Assembly: GCA_034509425.1 (NCBI GenBank)
Contig: JAVTVJ010000787.1
Span: 372,001-436,000, forward strand
Length of the DNA: 64,000 nt
Direction: 5' to 3'
Source: Eopsaltria australis
Taxonomy: Eukaryota > Chordata > Aves > Passeriformes > Petroicidae
Each line of letters starts with the position of its first letter. Position 1 is the stretch's first letter. The notes beneath the pieces were generated by a model. The model did not search any database and was not told the origin of the DNA. It worked only from the letters and a program-made list of their open reading frames with translations. Positions 47,195 through 57,513 of this stretch are shown piece after piece. The translations under genes were made by a program, and so were the position numbers.

Positions 47195-47440
47195 GTAAGG
47201 AGAGGGGATTTCACTGCCCTGGTGGGGTAAGGAGGGGGGATTTCACTGCCCTGGTGGGGTAAGGAGAGGGGATTTCACTGCCCTGGTGGGGTAAGGAGAG
47301 GGGATTTCACTGCCCTGGTGGGGTAAGGAGGGAGGATTTCACTGCCCTGGTGGGGTAAGGAGAGGGGATTTCACTGCCCTGGTGGGGTAAGGAGGGGGGA
47401 TTTCACTGCCCTGGTGGGGTAAGGAGAGGGGATTTCACTG
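47189..47440. repeat. 32-bp minisatellite, 8 copies, each with a 5' splice site
   Basis: Unit GGTGGGGTAAGGAGAGGGGA plus TTTCACTGCCCT. Copies start at 47189, 47221, 47253, 47285, 47317, 47349, 47381 and 47413 (the last one cut to 28 bases). Variants are limited to the purine segment (GGAGGGGGGA, GGAGGGAGGA). Every copy keeps GGTGGG|GTAAGG. Confidence 0.93.
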
Positions 47441-47713
47441 CATCAGGCAGCTCAGGGCATGGGGAGAGGGCTGCAGGTCCTCAGCTGCTCCACCAGCCCC
47501 AGGCAGGACAAGCCACTGCATCCCTGCCAAGCGCCACATCCCAAAATTGGGATAAAGAACCATCGGGATGATGCCTTACAGCTCTGTGGACCCACAGAGA
47601 CACAAATGTCACCTGAGGCGTTGCCCAGGTGCACCCAGCTGGCTCCATGTCCCTGGGGGAGACTCTGTCCTGATCACCTGTCCTTGTTGTTCCCTCTGCA
47701 GGGCAGCCCCAGG

Positions 47714-49235
47714 ATGAGGAATCTGCTCCTTGCCGTGCTCCTGGCGTGTGGTAAGTGCCCTGCTGTCCCCGGCCAGGCCAGGATCCACCTCCAAACCCTG
47801 AGTCTTTGTGCACAATTCAGGTTTTTATTTAAATCTGGCAGTTTCTCCCTAGTGCTTCGCGTAGAACTGCTGCAGTCCTGGAGGGCTTTGTGATGGGGAG
47901 GTTTTGGGATGCTGAGATTCTCATTTATTTTGGGAGGTCCTGGAGCCTGTTGTCACCTTTCCTGCCTGTGCCAAGCCCATGGCTGATCCTGGTAATGAGG
48001 GATTGCAGTTTGCAGCATGGCAGAGCCAGTCTGGAGAGCAAAATATCTTGTGCCGGACCAAATTCAGAGGTTTTAAAAGCCAGAGTGAAAAAGTCATCCT
48101 CCCTGAGAGGATGGTCCTGGCTCAGAAAAGCTGTGGCTGCCCCAATCCTGGAAGCGTCCAAGACCAGGCTGGATGGGACTTGGAGCAACCTGGGATAGAA
48201 GAAAGTGTCCCTGCCCATGGCAGGAGGTGGAACAAGACAGGCTTTGAGGTTCCTTCCAGCCCAAACCGTTCCATGACTCCATAATTCTGGAGGAGGGGAT
48301 AAAGCTTCCCGTGGTTCAAGCCCTGAAAATGCACATTTCCAGCAATCCCAGACCGATTCAATGCCCCTGCCTGGTGAGAGCGGCAGGGAATGCCCCCGGG
48401 CTCCCCGCTCTGCCCATCCTGTGCCCCCACAGGGCTGCTCCCGGCTGGCTCCAGCGTCCTGGAGCTGGAGCGGATGATCAGGGCGGCCACGGGGAAGAGC
48501 GCCCTGCTGTCCTACAGCTGGTACGGCTGCTTCTGCGGCATCGGGGGCAGCGGGGTCCCCGTGGATCCCACCGACCGGTGAGTACCCACAACGGCGTCCC
48601 TTCTTCCAGCCCAGGGTCCCTAAAAGCCCCTCCCAGCACTGGCTGGGGGTTCTCACCATTCCCCAGCCGAGTCCCCAGCAGGGATCACCTTAAACTTGAG
48701 GCCGGACCTCCCCCTGCCCTCCAGGTGTGGCGAGGGAAGGTTTGGGGGCCGTGGTTTGACGTGGGGTCCCCGCAGGTGCTGCCAAGCCCACGACTGCTGC
48801 TACAGGAGGCTGAGGGAGGGCAGGTGCAGCCCCCTGATCACCCCGTACAGCTTCACCTCCAGCGACGGGCACATCACCTGCAGTGAGTACCTGCAGCGCT
48901 GCCCATCCCCGGGGCACACCGGAGAGCATCCCCTGCGAGAATCCAGCCCGATTCCCGGCCGGCTGGGATAATAAATGATGCGGGCAGGTTGGGGAGGGCA
49001 AGCAGCGGGACGCGCTGCTCCTTCCCCTTCCTCCCGGCGGCTCCGGCCGGGAAAGGCAGCGCAGGGCTCTGTGTTTTCCCCCCCCGCAGGTAATGAGCAG
49101 AGCTGGTGCGAGAGGGAGACGTGCCTGTGTGACACCGCGGTGGCCTCGTGCTTCGCGAGCACCCTGCCTTCCTACAACAATTCCTACCGCTTCTACTTCA
49201 AGCTCAAATGCCAAGGAAGCAAGCTCCAGTGCTGA
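47714..49235 (+). CDS. Secreted phospholipase A2, group II (gene A)
   Basis: Four coding exons: 47714-47750, 48433-48577, 48776-48882, 49090-49235; 144 residues, all phases match. Residues 1-18 are a signal peptide ([18 protein letters not shown]). The mature part has the N-terminal helix ([18 protein letters not shown]), calcium loop YGCFCGIGG (43-51), catalytic pair H66-D67 in [12 protein letters not shown], and the second catalytic Asp in [10 protein letters not shown]. It ends in the group-II C-terminal extension with a final Cys (KCQGSKLQC); 14 cysteines are present. It should hydrolyse the sn-2 ester of phospholipids outside cells with calcium. Closest features are to PLA2G2D (HITCS..SWCE) and PLA2G2C (VPVDPTDR); its place next to UBXN10 fits that group. 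Subtype not settled, so no symbol. Poly(A) signals AATAAA at 49464 and 49477. Confidence 0.9.
48115..48290 (+). mobile_element. CR1 LINE 3'-end fragment in PLA2 gene A intron
   Basis: GTCCAAGACCAGGCTGGATG, CTGCCCATGGCAGGAGGTGG and CCCAAACCGTTCCATGACTC identify it. Same strand as the gene, ending about 140 bases before exon 2. Confidence 0.88.
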
Positions 49236-49664
49236 GGAGGGGAAGCTGCACAGAGAGCTCCAAGTTTTGGCTGGTTTTCCCCAACAAGAAAGGCCTGGGT
49301 TGGGGGCTGAGGAGAGGCAGAACCCCCAAGGCTCCCTGCGAGGCGCTCGGGGTGAGAAGGGCACACACGCTGTGGATGGAGACGCATCAGTTCCTGGAAA
49401 GACACACCAGCTTCCTCTTTTTTGTCCCTTCCTCCTCTCTTGATTTCGTTTCCCAGCAAAGATAATAAAGAGGTACAATAAAAGGGATGCAAACTGGTTC
49501 TCCATGGTGTTTTTCTGTAAGGGCTGCTGAGATTGAGGCACTGCAGTGGTGGCTGCCGAGTTTGGGGAGCACTTCTGCATCCCACACCTCAGCCACACCA
49601 TCTGCCTGACACCCCAGCATTTCCCTGGTCCCAACAGGGCTGTATTTCACATGTTTATCCCAAT

Positions 49665-49845
49665 GTGTTTGGGGAACAGGGTGCCCAGAGCAGCTGAGGC
49701 TGCTCCATTCCTGGAAGTGTCCAAGGCCAGGCTGGACAGGACTTGGAGCAGGCTGGGACAGTGGAAGGTGTCCCTGCCCATGGCAGGGGATGGGATTGGG
49801 TGAGCTTTAAGGTCCTTTCCAGCCCAAACCAATCTGGGATTCAAT
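49665..49845 (+). mobile_element. CR1 LINE 3'-end fragment
   Basis: GTGCCCAGAGCAGCTGAGG, AAGGCCAGGCTGGACAGGAC, CTGCCCATGGCAGGGGATGG and TTTAAGGTCCTTTCCAGCCC. Downstream of PLA2 gene A. Confidence 0.88.
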
Positions 49846-50010
49846 TAATTTCTAATTCCTAACTCAGAAGGCACATCCCAACAGCTTTGTGAGGAACACT
49901 AAACAGTCCTGGCAATACAATAAAAGGCTTCACATCCCAGCGATTTTTAAGTTGCACATTATTTTTGTGTTCCTCTCGTCCAGAGTCAGGACAACCTGAA
50001 CCACAGCTCA

Positions 50011-50353
50011 GCCCAGAGAGAGCCCACAGGAGTATCCCCAGTATCTTCTGGGATGTTTGGCACAGAGAGAGCCCACAGGAGTATCCCCAGTATCTTCTGG
50101 GATGTTTGACCCAGAGAGAGCCCACAGGAGGATCCCCAGTATCTTCAGGGATGTTTGGCCCAGAGAGAGCCCACAGGAGGATCCCCAGTATCTTCTGGGA
50201 TGTTTGGCTCAGAGAGAGCCCACAGGAGGATCCCCAGTATCTTCTGGGATGTTTGGCACAGAGAGAGCCCACAGGAGTATCCCCAGTATCTTCTGGGATG
50301 TTTGGCCCAGAGAGAGCCCACAGGAGTATCCCCAGTATCTTCTGGGATGTTTG
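50011..50353. repeat. 49-bp minisatellite, 7 copies
   Basis: Unit carries CACAGGAGTATCCCCAGTAT, CTTCTGGGATGTTTGGC and CCAGAGAGAGCC. Copies are nearly identical (variants GTATCC/GGATCC and CCCAGAG/CACAGAG/CTCAGAG). The length is not a multiple of 3, and open frames pass through in several phases, so it is not coding. Confidence 0.92.
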
Positions 50354-51470
50354 GCTTCTGGCACGTGAGGATTTTACTCAGAACAACACAACTGCTCTTT
50401 TATATCCATTTCCTGCTATAATCAATCCAATACAAAGCGTTTCATAGAAACACATTTTCTCATGTAAACACACTAAAAGCAGGAAAATAGTGTAAGGACA
50501 TAAATTAATTGCAAATGATTAATGATGCAGTAATTAGCCTGAGGAGCATGAATGGGCTGTGAGCAATTCAGATAAGCAGAAGGCACATGCCAGCCCAGGG
50601 AGCATCACTCGTGACACCAGAGACAAAGCGGAGCCGGAATCAGGGCTTGGCTGAAAACTTTGTCAGTGGAGGACAACAAAAAACTACTTTTCCACCATGT
50701 AAGACAAAAGACACAGACAGATCACCTTCCTTCCTTAATGTCCCTCCCAAACCAAATCAGTCTGGGATTCTGTGACTCTTGGAAACAAGGGTTAAAGAAT
50801 AATCATCCATAGAGGAAGGAAGATTTCAAAGTCTTGACCACTTAAATTAGGCAAGTGCTAATTTAGGAGGGCAGTTGATGACTGAATGGTTTCTGCAGGA
50901 CGGTGTAATGATGGGGTAGAAGAACCACAAGGAGAGAAATAAAGGGAAGTTGTACTTTCTCACCTCAGAATATTCATTTTGCTTCTGTTTTTTCATGGTG
51001 AGTGAGGGTGTAATCATCCAGTGTCTGCCCAACCACGTGTCTCTGGAACCACACATTTAGAGATGCTTTCAGTGTTGCCCACAGACTTTTCCCAAGGAAC
51101 TGATAACTCTCCCTGAACCCCCTTGAAAGCCCCAAATCTGCTGTGTCCATGCCCAGTCTGAACCAGAGCTGTTCTTTTCCCCCCTGATGTGGCTCCGTGG
51201 TGCTGGGAAGGGCAGAGGGGAAGGTCCCTCTGCCCCCCTCAGGCATCTCTGACTGAGGCAGAGGGTGTTTGCTTCCTCCTCGGGCTGGAAGTGACGCTGC
51301 TTTTCCACCTCATCCCACCCAGCACCCACCCCGTGCGTGGGGTACCGAGCTGAGTTGTCGGGGGGGATTTCTGACATTCCTCAGAAGGGGAAGGATGGCA
51401 CCTTCTCCTTTGCAGGAAAGCCCAATCAGCGAGATTTGAGTCAAAGGAACCCCAGGCAGATGGGAGCAAA
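50354..51470. other. Intergenic, PLA2 gene A to gene B
   Basis: AT-richer sequence with a trace of a CR1 tail (CCAAATCAGTCTGGGATTCT near 50753). No gene recognised. Confidence 0.5.
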
Positions 51471-51471
51471 C

Positions 51472-51529
51472 TATAAAAAGCAAGCTGAGTTGGCTGCAGG
51501 GCACTGCAAGGCAGCAGGGCTTGCCCAAG
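51472..51529 (+). promoter_or_regulatory. PLA2 gene B TATA box and non-coding exon 1
   Basis: TATAAAA at 51472-51478, and about 50 bases later a consensus donor CCAAG|GTAAGT (exon end 51529). The exon would run from about 51503 and splice to the acceptor CCCCCAG ending at 51922, 13 bases before the ATG at 51936. Confidence 0.65.
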
Positions 51530-51935
51530 GTAAGTGGAGGATCGCTTTTCCTTCTTCCCCTCCTTTAACCACAAGCTGTGGTGCAAGCAGGGAGAGAGTG
51601 CCATGCTGGGGAAGCAGGATTGAAGGAGATGCTGTCTGAGACACCAGCCCAGAAGAAGAGCAGCAGGTGCAGCCCTCGAGGGCTGAACATCCCTCCAATT
51701 TTTCCTCCCTTTCCCCAGATTTTTGCTTTTTCCCACCCCTCCACAATCTGATTCCCATCACTTCCCATCCCTGATACCTTGTGCTGAAACAATGGGTGCA
51801 TCCTTACCCAGCTCATCTCTCCCAGTCCCTGGAGAGAGGGAGAACCTCTGCTCCTGGATGAGGAGGGAAAGAAAGAAGAAGGTGATTGGTATAACAGGGA
51901 ATGGTTTGATTTCCTCCCCCAGAGCTGTCAGAAGG

Positions 51936-52792
51936 ATGAACTCTCTCCTTGGCCTCGCTGTGCTGTTTGCTTGGGGTAAGTCCCAAGGCTCTCTGTGCAG
52001 TTACCTCCATTGAAATTAGGACCAGGCTGGTGATTTCCTCACCTCTCCCCATCACCAGCTCTCCCAGACATGCAACAATTCTCCTGCGCCAAGCTGGGAA
52101 CAAATTTCCTCTCCATTGCATTGTGATTTCTAAGACATCACCACCTTGGTGCCAATTTGGGGGCTGGAGGGATGGAGCTGCTGTTGGGGGAGCAGGTAAT
52201 CAGCGTGATCTCCCTGATTTTCTCCCCTCCAGGCTTGTCCCCAACCCACGGAGCCTCTTGCAGCTGCACCAGATGATCTCAGAGGCGACAGGGAAAAATG
52301 CTCTTCTGCATTACGGCTTCTACGGCTGCTACTGTGGCCTGGGGGGCAAGGGGCAGCCCAAGGATGCCACAGACACGTGAGAATCCACTTAAAAACCCCC
52401 TGCTTGGATTCGTTCTTGAATATTTTTAAATTTGTGTTGTGAGGGGGAGAAAACTCCATCCCCTAAAGCTTCGATCTCCTGTGCAGATGCTGCCAGCTGC
52501 ACGATACTTGCTACCAAAACCTCCTGAAGTACCACTGCGATGCCAAGACACGGCTCTACCACTACAGCTGGCCCCATGGCAGGATCTCCTGCAGTGAGTA
52601 GGGGCCTGGGAAAGGGGGTGTCACCCTCCCTCAAAGCCGGGGCTGACCCTGAGTTCCCCTGGCCCCGCAGGACAGGGCTCCCGGTGCTCCTACTTGTCCT
52701 GTGAGTGCGACCGCAGCCTGGCGCTGTGCCTGAAGAGAAATGTCAGGAGCTACACGAAACGCTACCAGTTCTACCCCAAACACCGGTGCTGA
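51936..52792 (+). pseudogene. PLA2G5: PLA2G5-like secreted phospholipase A2 (gene B) with a one-base frameshift
   Basis: Coding exons 51936-51975, 52233-52376, 52487-52593, 52671-52792. Exon 2 is 144 bases, one short of the 145 in gene A. The signal exon ends in phase 1 like the other three PLA2 genes, but the PLA2-like frame of exon 2 needs phase 2. Read as spliced, the frame meets TGA at 52274-52276. Downstream everything is well kept: [17 protein letters not shown], catalytic HD in CCQLHDTCY, CECDRSLALCLKRN and a short C-terminus ending in Cys, without the group-II extension. These features, and [13 protein letters not shown] in particular, point to group V. Either a recent lesion or a sequence/assembly error at about 52247-52253 (CACGGAGC). 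Poly(A) signal AATAAA at 52922. Confidence 0.75.
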
Positions 52793-52797
52793 TGATG

Positions 52798-52851
52798 GGA
52801 GCTGGGATGCGGAGCTGGGATGCGGAGCTGGGATGCGGAGCTGGGATGCGG
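52798..52851. repeat. 13-bp tandem repeat, 4 copies
   Basis: Four exact copies of a 13-base unit AGCTGGGATGCGG, six bases after the gene B stop, in its 3'UTR. Confidence 0.9.
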
Positions 52852-53159
52852 GGCCGGGATCGCCCTTCATCCCTGCCCGTGCCGACCACACCGGAGCGGC
52901 TGTAAATTAAATCAACGCGGAAATAAACAGTGTTCTTGTTCAGCGTCCTCGCTCCTCTGAGAGCTGCTGCTAAGGCAGGGAGAGAAATCCCCGTAAATAA
53001 TCAACATCTTCCCAAAACTTCCCAAGAAGTCGGGCTCGGCCCCTGCGTCACTCGAGGCTGCAGCCCGCGGGGAGAGGGGGGCTGGCGGGGGGGAAGGGGC
53101 GTAGCATTCCGGGGGTTTGGGACAGACGAGTCATTTTGGAGCTTCCAGTTGGAGCTCGC

Positions 53160-53220
53160 GGGCTGGACACGGAGGGCAGGCTCTCCCCGGGAGGACAGAC
53201 TGACAGCGAGGAAGATCCCC
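53160..53220 (+). promoter_or_regulatory. Possible non-coding exon of PLA2 gene C
   Basis: Consensus donor CCCCG|GTGAGC with exon end at 53220 in GC-rich sequence, followed by the acceptor CTCCCAG ending at 53641 just before the gene C ATG. No clear TATA box upstream. Inference from splice signals only. Confidence 0.35.
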
Positions 53221-53659
53221 GGTGAGCAACTCCCCCCCTTCACCCCGCCGCGGTGGAAAGAAAAATACGGGCGGATGTTGGGAGGAGGCAGCGGGAGCGA
53301 CCCGTGCCTGTAGGAAAAGTGCAATCGCTTCCAAATTAAAAAACACAACCGGGAGGCTGCACCGCGGGGGGAGAGGTGCGCTGGGTGCCAAAAGCGGTGG
53401 GACAGGAGGTGAGAAAAGCTGGAGGGGTGGGACAGGAGGTGGGGGATGCGCAGGTGGTGGGGCAGCTTCAGAAACCGCTTGCTCTCGGCCAAGGGGCAGC
53501 AACACACACGCGAAGGGGCACAGCTGCTTTCCTCCCTCCAAATTTTGGGGGATGATCCGAGTTCAGAGGAAGCTTCTCACGGCAGCTCCTGTCAAACTGG
53601 CCACCCTGCCCTGCTGAGCCTGTCCCCTGTTTCTCCTCCCAGGCTCAGGTGAGAGGAAG

Positions 53660-54792
53660 ATGAAGGTCCTGCTGGGGCTGACGATGCTTTTTGCCTGCAG
53701 TAAGTGCATCCCTGACCCTCAGACGGGAGCCAGGCTCATCCCCAAACTCCCGTGCACTCCTCAGGGAGACTCCCAGCAAAGCCTCCTTCCCTCCCCTGTT
53801 CCCCAGGCCTCATTTCTGCATATAACTTAAAAAAAAAAATCACATTTTCCGCTCACTCTAGGTGTGTTCACAGCTCATGGGAAGCACCCACGCACGTTTA
53901 CACCGGGGCTCGAGGGAAGCACCGTAGGAAACCTGACTGCCCGTGGATGCTACTCGGGATGGGGCACCTCGAGGGCTTCAGTGGACCGGTACAGGCAACG
54001 CTGCCCCAGAGGGCTAACGCTGGCCCCAGAGGGCTAACGCTGGCCCCAGAGGGCTAACGCTGGCCCCAGAGTAACCCCGGAGCTCTGCACAACCCCAGCA
54101 GCCCCCCCTGAAGCTTTGCAAAATGCAGACCAGGTGCTTGGCAGCAGCAGGAAGGAATCAGGCTTTCGGGAAGCAAGGAAAGTGAGGCAGTGCTCACCCC
54201 TAATTCCATCCCGGAGCCAGCAGGGTGGTGCCAGTGACCAGTGCCTGGTCCGGGGGGTGGCACCAGCGGAGAGGGCCGGTCCTGAAGCCAGGATGCCGGG
54301 CAGGGATTGCACGGGGAAGCAGAGGCTTGGCGTGGGAACGGGCAGGACAGAGCAGCTCCTGGGTGATCCAGAGCAGGATGCAGAGCAGGCGGCGCTCCCC
54401 GCCCGGCTCGCAGGGCCACATTTCCGACGAGTCCAGGCTCTCCTTGTCGCGCAGGTGCTGCCTGCTCCGAACCTGCTGCTATGCCAGGCTGGCAGCGCGG
54501 CGGTGCCGCGTGGGACCCGTCCAGCCGCTCTCAACGCCCCGGGCAGGGATCCCCACCTGCAGTGAGTGCTCACCCCAGCTGCCCCTTTCCAGACCACCCC
54601 CTCTCTCGTGGCCGCGCCCCGGGGTGCTCGGGGAAGGTCTCAGGGGCGCTGTCGGTCCCCGCAGGGTCGGGGACGTGGTGCCAGCGAGGCGCCTGCAGGT
54701 GCGAGCGGGCGGCGATGCTGTGCCGGGCTCAGCTCCGCCGGGCTCAGCTCCGCAGCCGCGCCAGGTGCCGGGGACGAGCCGGGCGCTGCTGA
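53660..54792 (+). CDS. Catalytically dead, arginine-rich secreted PLA2-like protein (gene C)
   Basis: Coding exons 53660-53699, 53862-53988, 54455-54561, 54665-54792; 402 bases, 133 residues, no stop, all GT-AG ends and the same intron phases as the active PLA2 genes. Exon 3 is exactly 107 bases, as in genes A, B and D. Residues 1-20 are a signal peptide (MKVLLGLTMLFAC..AHG). The N-terminal helix is not recognisable. The calcium loop is RGCYSGWGTS (41-50), with Cys to Ser at 45 and Gly to Thr at 49. The catalytic pair is replaced: CCLLRTCCY has R61-T62 where HD belongs. The second Asp is E105 in CRCERAAMLC. The tail is extremely basic (RAQLRRAQLR, then RARCRGRAGRC). Thirteen of the usual fourteen cysteines remain; N37 is a possible glycosylation site. 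It cannot be a normal phospholipase. It could be a secreted pseudoenzyme or a young pseudogene not yet interrupted. Confidence 0.72.
54001..54075. repeat. 20-bp tandem repeat, about 3.5 copies
   Basis: Exact 20-base unit AGAGGGCTAACGCTGGCCCC in intron 2 of PLA2 gene C, starting 12 bases after the exon 2 donor. Confidence 0.92.
54723..54752 (+). repeat. 15-base in-frame duplication within gene C exon 4
   Basis: CCGGGCTCAGCTCCG occurs twice back to back, encoding RAQLR twice. It lengthens the basic tail without breaking the frame. Confidence 0.93.
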
Positions 54793-55374
54793 AGCGAAAA
54801 TTCCCTTTTGCGAAACCACCTCCGGGCTGATCCGCCAAGGGACGGCGCCGGCAGCGCTTCCCAGCCCTGGCGAGTCTCCTCCTCGGGGATTTTTGGCTTC
54901 GAGGCGAGGACAACAACCCTCCGGTGAAGTCGCGTCACGGGATCCGAGGAGGGGGAGCAGCGCTGACGCGATGTTCCAGCACAGCAAAACAAGGGAGGAG
55001 CGGACACCTGCCCCTCGTCCCGGTGAGGGGAGGGATGGGAAGCGTCTCCCCTTGGCAGCCCGCTCGCTCCCCTCGCTTCCTGCTTCACAGCGAATTCCCC
55101 TCCTGTTGCTCCAAAATAAAACCAGAGAGCCCAAAGCACCGGTTCGCAGCGTGCTGTGACTCAGCTGAGCCCAGCGACCACCCCTCACCTCTCAAACAGG
55201 TTTCCTGTTGAAGTACCCAGCGGAAAGGACATCTGAGAGGTGACACAACTCATCCCTGAACTGTCCAAACTTAGCTCTAAACCTTCAGGCTCTGAAAATT
55301 TCCGGTTTTCCTGAGAGATGGAGGCTGGTGGAAGGGCTGGGGGCAGGCACGATGGCGTGGGAGGGCAGGGCTTG

Positions 55375-55425
55375 GGCTTCGATGATCCATGTGGGTCCCT
55401 TCCAGCACGGGATATTCTGTGATCC
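55375..55425 (+). mobile_element. CR1 LINE 3'-tail remnant
   Basis: GATGATCCATGTGGGTCCCT followed by TCCAGCACGGGATATTCTGTGAT resembles the last 50 bases of CR1. Confidence 0.6.
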
Positions 55426-57137
55426 CCTAAAATCTCTGCTGTGACAGGGCGGCCTGGAGCTTGCCTCACACCCAGTGCTGAGCAAAACAGAGTTCTCACC
55501 AGAAAAGAATGTTTTGGCCCAATTCTGCAACAACCCTGAGCACATTCCTTAGGAAAAGGCAGTTCAGGCAGTGGCTGCTTCCCCCCCCGCTTCAGCATCC
55601 CCAGGTTTTGTGCCCTGGGGTGTTGACCCCGGCAGGTCTCAGTGCTCCAAACCACCTTAGGGGGGCTCAGCAATGAAATAAACCCACAGAAACAGCAACA
55701 AAACACTATTTCCTCAGGAGCTCATGCCCAGCTGGAATTCCCACCCTGGATTTCCCCACAGTTTAAATCAGTGGTACCAGGAAATAGCACTTAAACCAGG
55801 GATGCTTCTGCCAGCTGTCACCCAGGAATCAGGCCCTAGCAGCTTCCTCCTCATCCTCCTCCTGCCATGTGGAGTCCTGGGGGAAAAGAGAAAGGAGCCC
55901 TTCGTCCAGCAACTGATGTTTGCAGGGCATAAATCAAAGATCAAACCTTCCTTGGGAGGATGGATATCCCCGACAGATTGCCTTATATCTCATTGCAGGC
56001 TGAGATAAACTGAATCAGACTCTCCCTTTGTAAATTCTGGGTGAATTTTAACCATCCACGAATTTTCCCTCTTGGATATCTGGCTGTACAGATCCATTCA
56101 TACAAATCCTCCAAATGCTGATATTTTGGCTCAGATATTGCAATAAATTAGGCTGCAGGAGTTGTGGTTTTCACACTGTGAAACAAAATCTGCAGCTTCC
56201 CAAGAGGCATTTAACTTTGGAGAGGCTTGTTTCCTGTTTGGAGAAGGGATCCTGCAAACCTGCCACAAGGTAGAGGGGCTGGGGTGGAGAGGCTTCCACT
56301 GGAGCTCAGTCAGTTTGATGGACAAGAATATCCCTTATTCCCCTGTGATAAAACTCATTGTAGACTTGGAAAATCCTGAATTGTGGCAAATCCTGGTTTA
56401 GCCAATTAACTCAAAACCAGCCCAGGGGACTGCTTAAATGAGCCCAGAGAGGTGATGAGGCAAAGGGCTCATGTCAGAGGGGGGAAGAGATTTTGCTGAG
56501 CTGAGTTCCCTTTTCTCAGCATCTCTGATTCCCACACAAGTCACATCCCTGTTCCCTACCTCAGTTTCCCCACCAGTCCTGGGGGGATTTCCTCCCCTGC
56601 CTCAGTGCCTGCCCATGCTGAGGTTCCCCAAAAAGCAGCACGAAGCAGCTGCAATCTCTGCTAGAAGAAATCTGCTAAATTTAATCAGAGATTCTCCCTG
56701 AGCAAACGACACAAGCAGCTTCTTTTTTCCCCACCTTCCATCACACATCACTCGCATTTTTCTTCCCTGCCACCTGCCTTATTTTGCTTCTGAATAAAGG
56801 TGAACCACACACCTCATGCCACGAGGTATTTGAGAGCAAAACAGTGCCCAGCACACGTGGGGATTGGGATGGAGCAGGAGGCATCTGGGCACTGAGAAAG
56901 CCCCACTATCAAGAAAACCATCATTCATTGCCTCTGCTCAGCTCTATCTCCAGCCACAGCCATTCTGGAGACTCAGGATCTTCTTCCACTCCCTGTGTTG
57001 CATCTCACCCACTCTGCTAAATTAGAAGTGGAGGATACTTTGCACTGCCTGCATTTTCTCCCTGCCCAGGTAAGTCAGGATGGAAACAGTAAGACACAGA
57101 ATGGTGTTTTCTAGCCAAGCTGTCATCCAGGAAGAAA

Positions 57138-57215
57138 GTGAATCATGGAATCAGACTCCTCAGACAATCTCATTCCACCCCCTGCCATGGGCAGGGACAC
57201 CTTGAACTCTCCCTC
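57138..57215 (-). mobile_element. CR1 LINE 3'-tail fragment, antisense
   Basis: TGAATCATGGAATCAGACTC and CCACCCCCTGCCATGGGCAG plus GGACACC are the complement of a CR1 3' end. Located about 120 bases upstream of the TATA-like box of PLA2 gene D. Confidence 0.75.
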
Positions 57216-57330
57216 GAGTTCTCTCATTTTGCTCAGGGAAGCACTGGGAATGCTGAGACACCCAGAGCCACGCATGGACTCGACCCCAGGCTGCCCCACA
57301 CATCCAAAACCTCCCTGCCAAGAGCTCCAC

Positions 57331-57460
57331 TATATAAGAGAGCCCAACAGTGCCAGGAGACCTGCACAGCAGCAGGACCAGTATGGGGAGGATTGTCAAT
57401 ATTTGCCCACTTTGGGCTCTTTGGAGGAGGGGCCCTGCTGAGGGTGCACAGCCATAAAAG
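57331..57460 (+). promoter_or_regulatory. Two candidate TATA boxes of PLA2 gene D
   Basis: TATATAAG at 57331-57338 and CATAAAAG at 57453-57460. The second lies about 60 bases before the ATG at 57514 and would leave a 5'UTR of roughly 30 bases; the first would need a longer leader or an unseen intron. Confidence 0.5.
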
Positions 57461-57513
57461 GTGTGACCGGTGGCACCTTGGGCTCACCAAACCCCGGAGC
57501 TGCCACCGCCAGA

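Larger units (their letters stand above)
54793..57330. other. Intergenic, PLA2 gene C to gene D
   Basis: A short CR1 tail lies at about 55375-55425. No other recognised gene or repeat. No further PLA2 exon was found here. Confidence 0.5.

Noticed and set aside
47189..47440. CRISPR-like array of regular repeats
   Set aside because: Repeats are contiguous without unique spacers, in a vertebrate intron. The same holds for the other minisatellites in the window.
49965..50447. 160-residue repetitive open frame and its two sister frames
   Set aside because: Product of the 49-bp minisatellite. Because 49 mod 3 is 1, the same repeat is read in three phases in turn; no start context or family match.
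52187..52194. Alternative first coding exon for PLA2 gene B beginning MELLLGEQ before GTAATC near 52171-52194
   Set aside because: It would end in phase 0, whereas exon 2 needs phase 2, and it lacks a signal peptide, so it does not rescue the frame.
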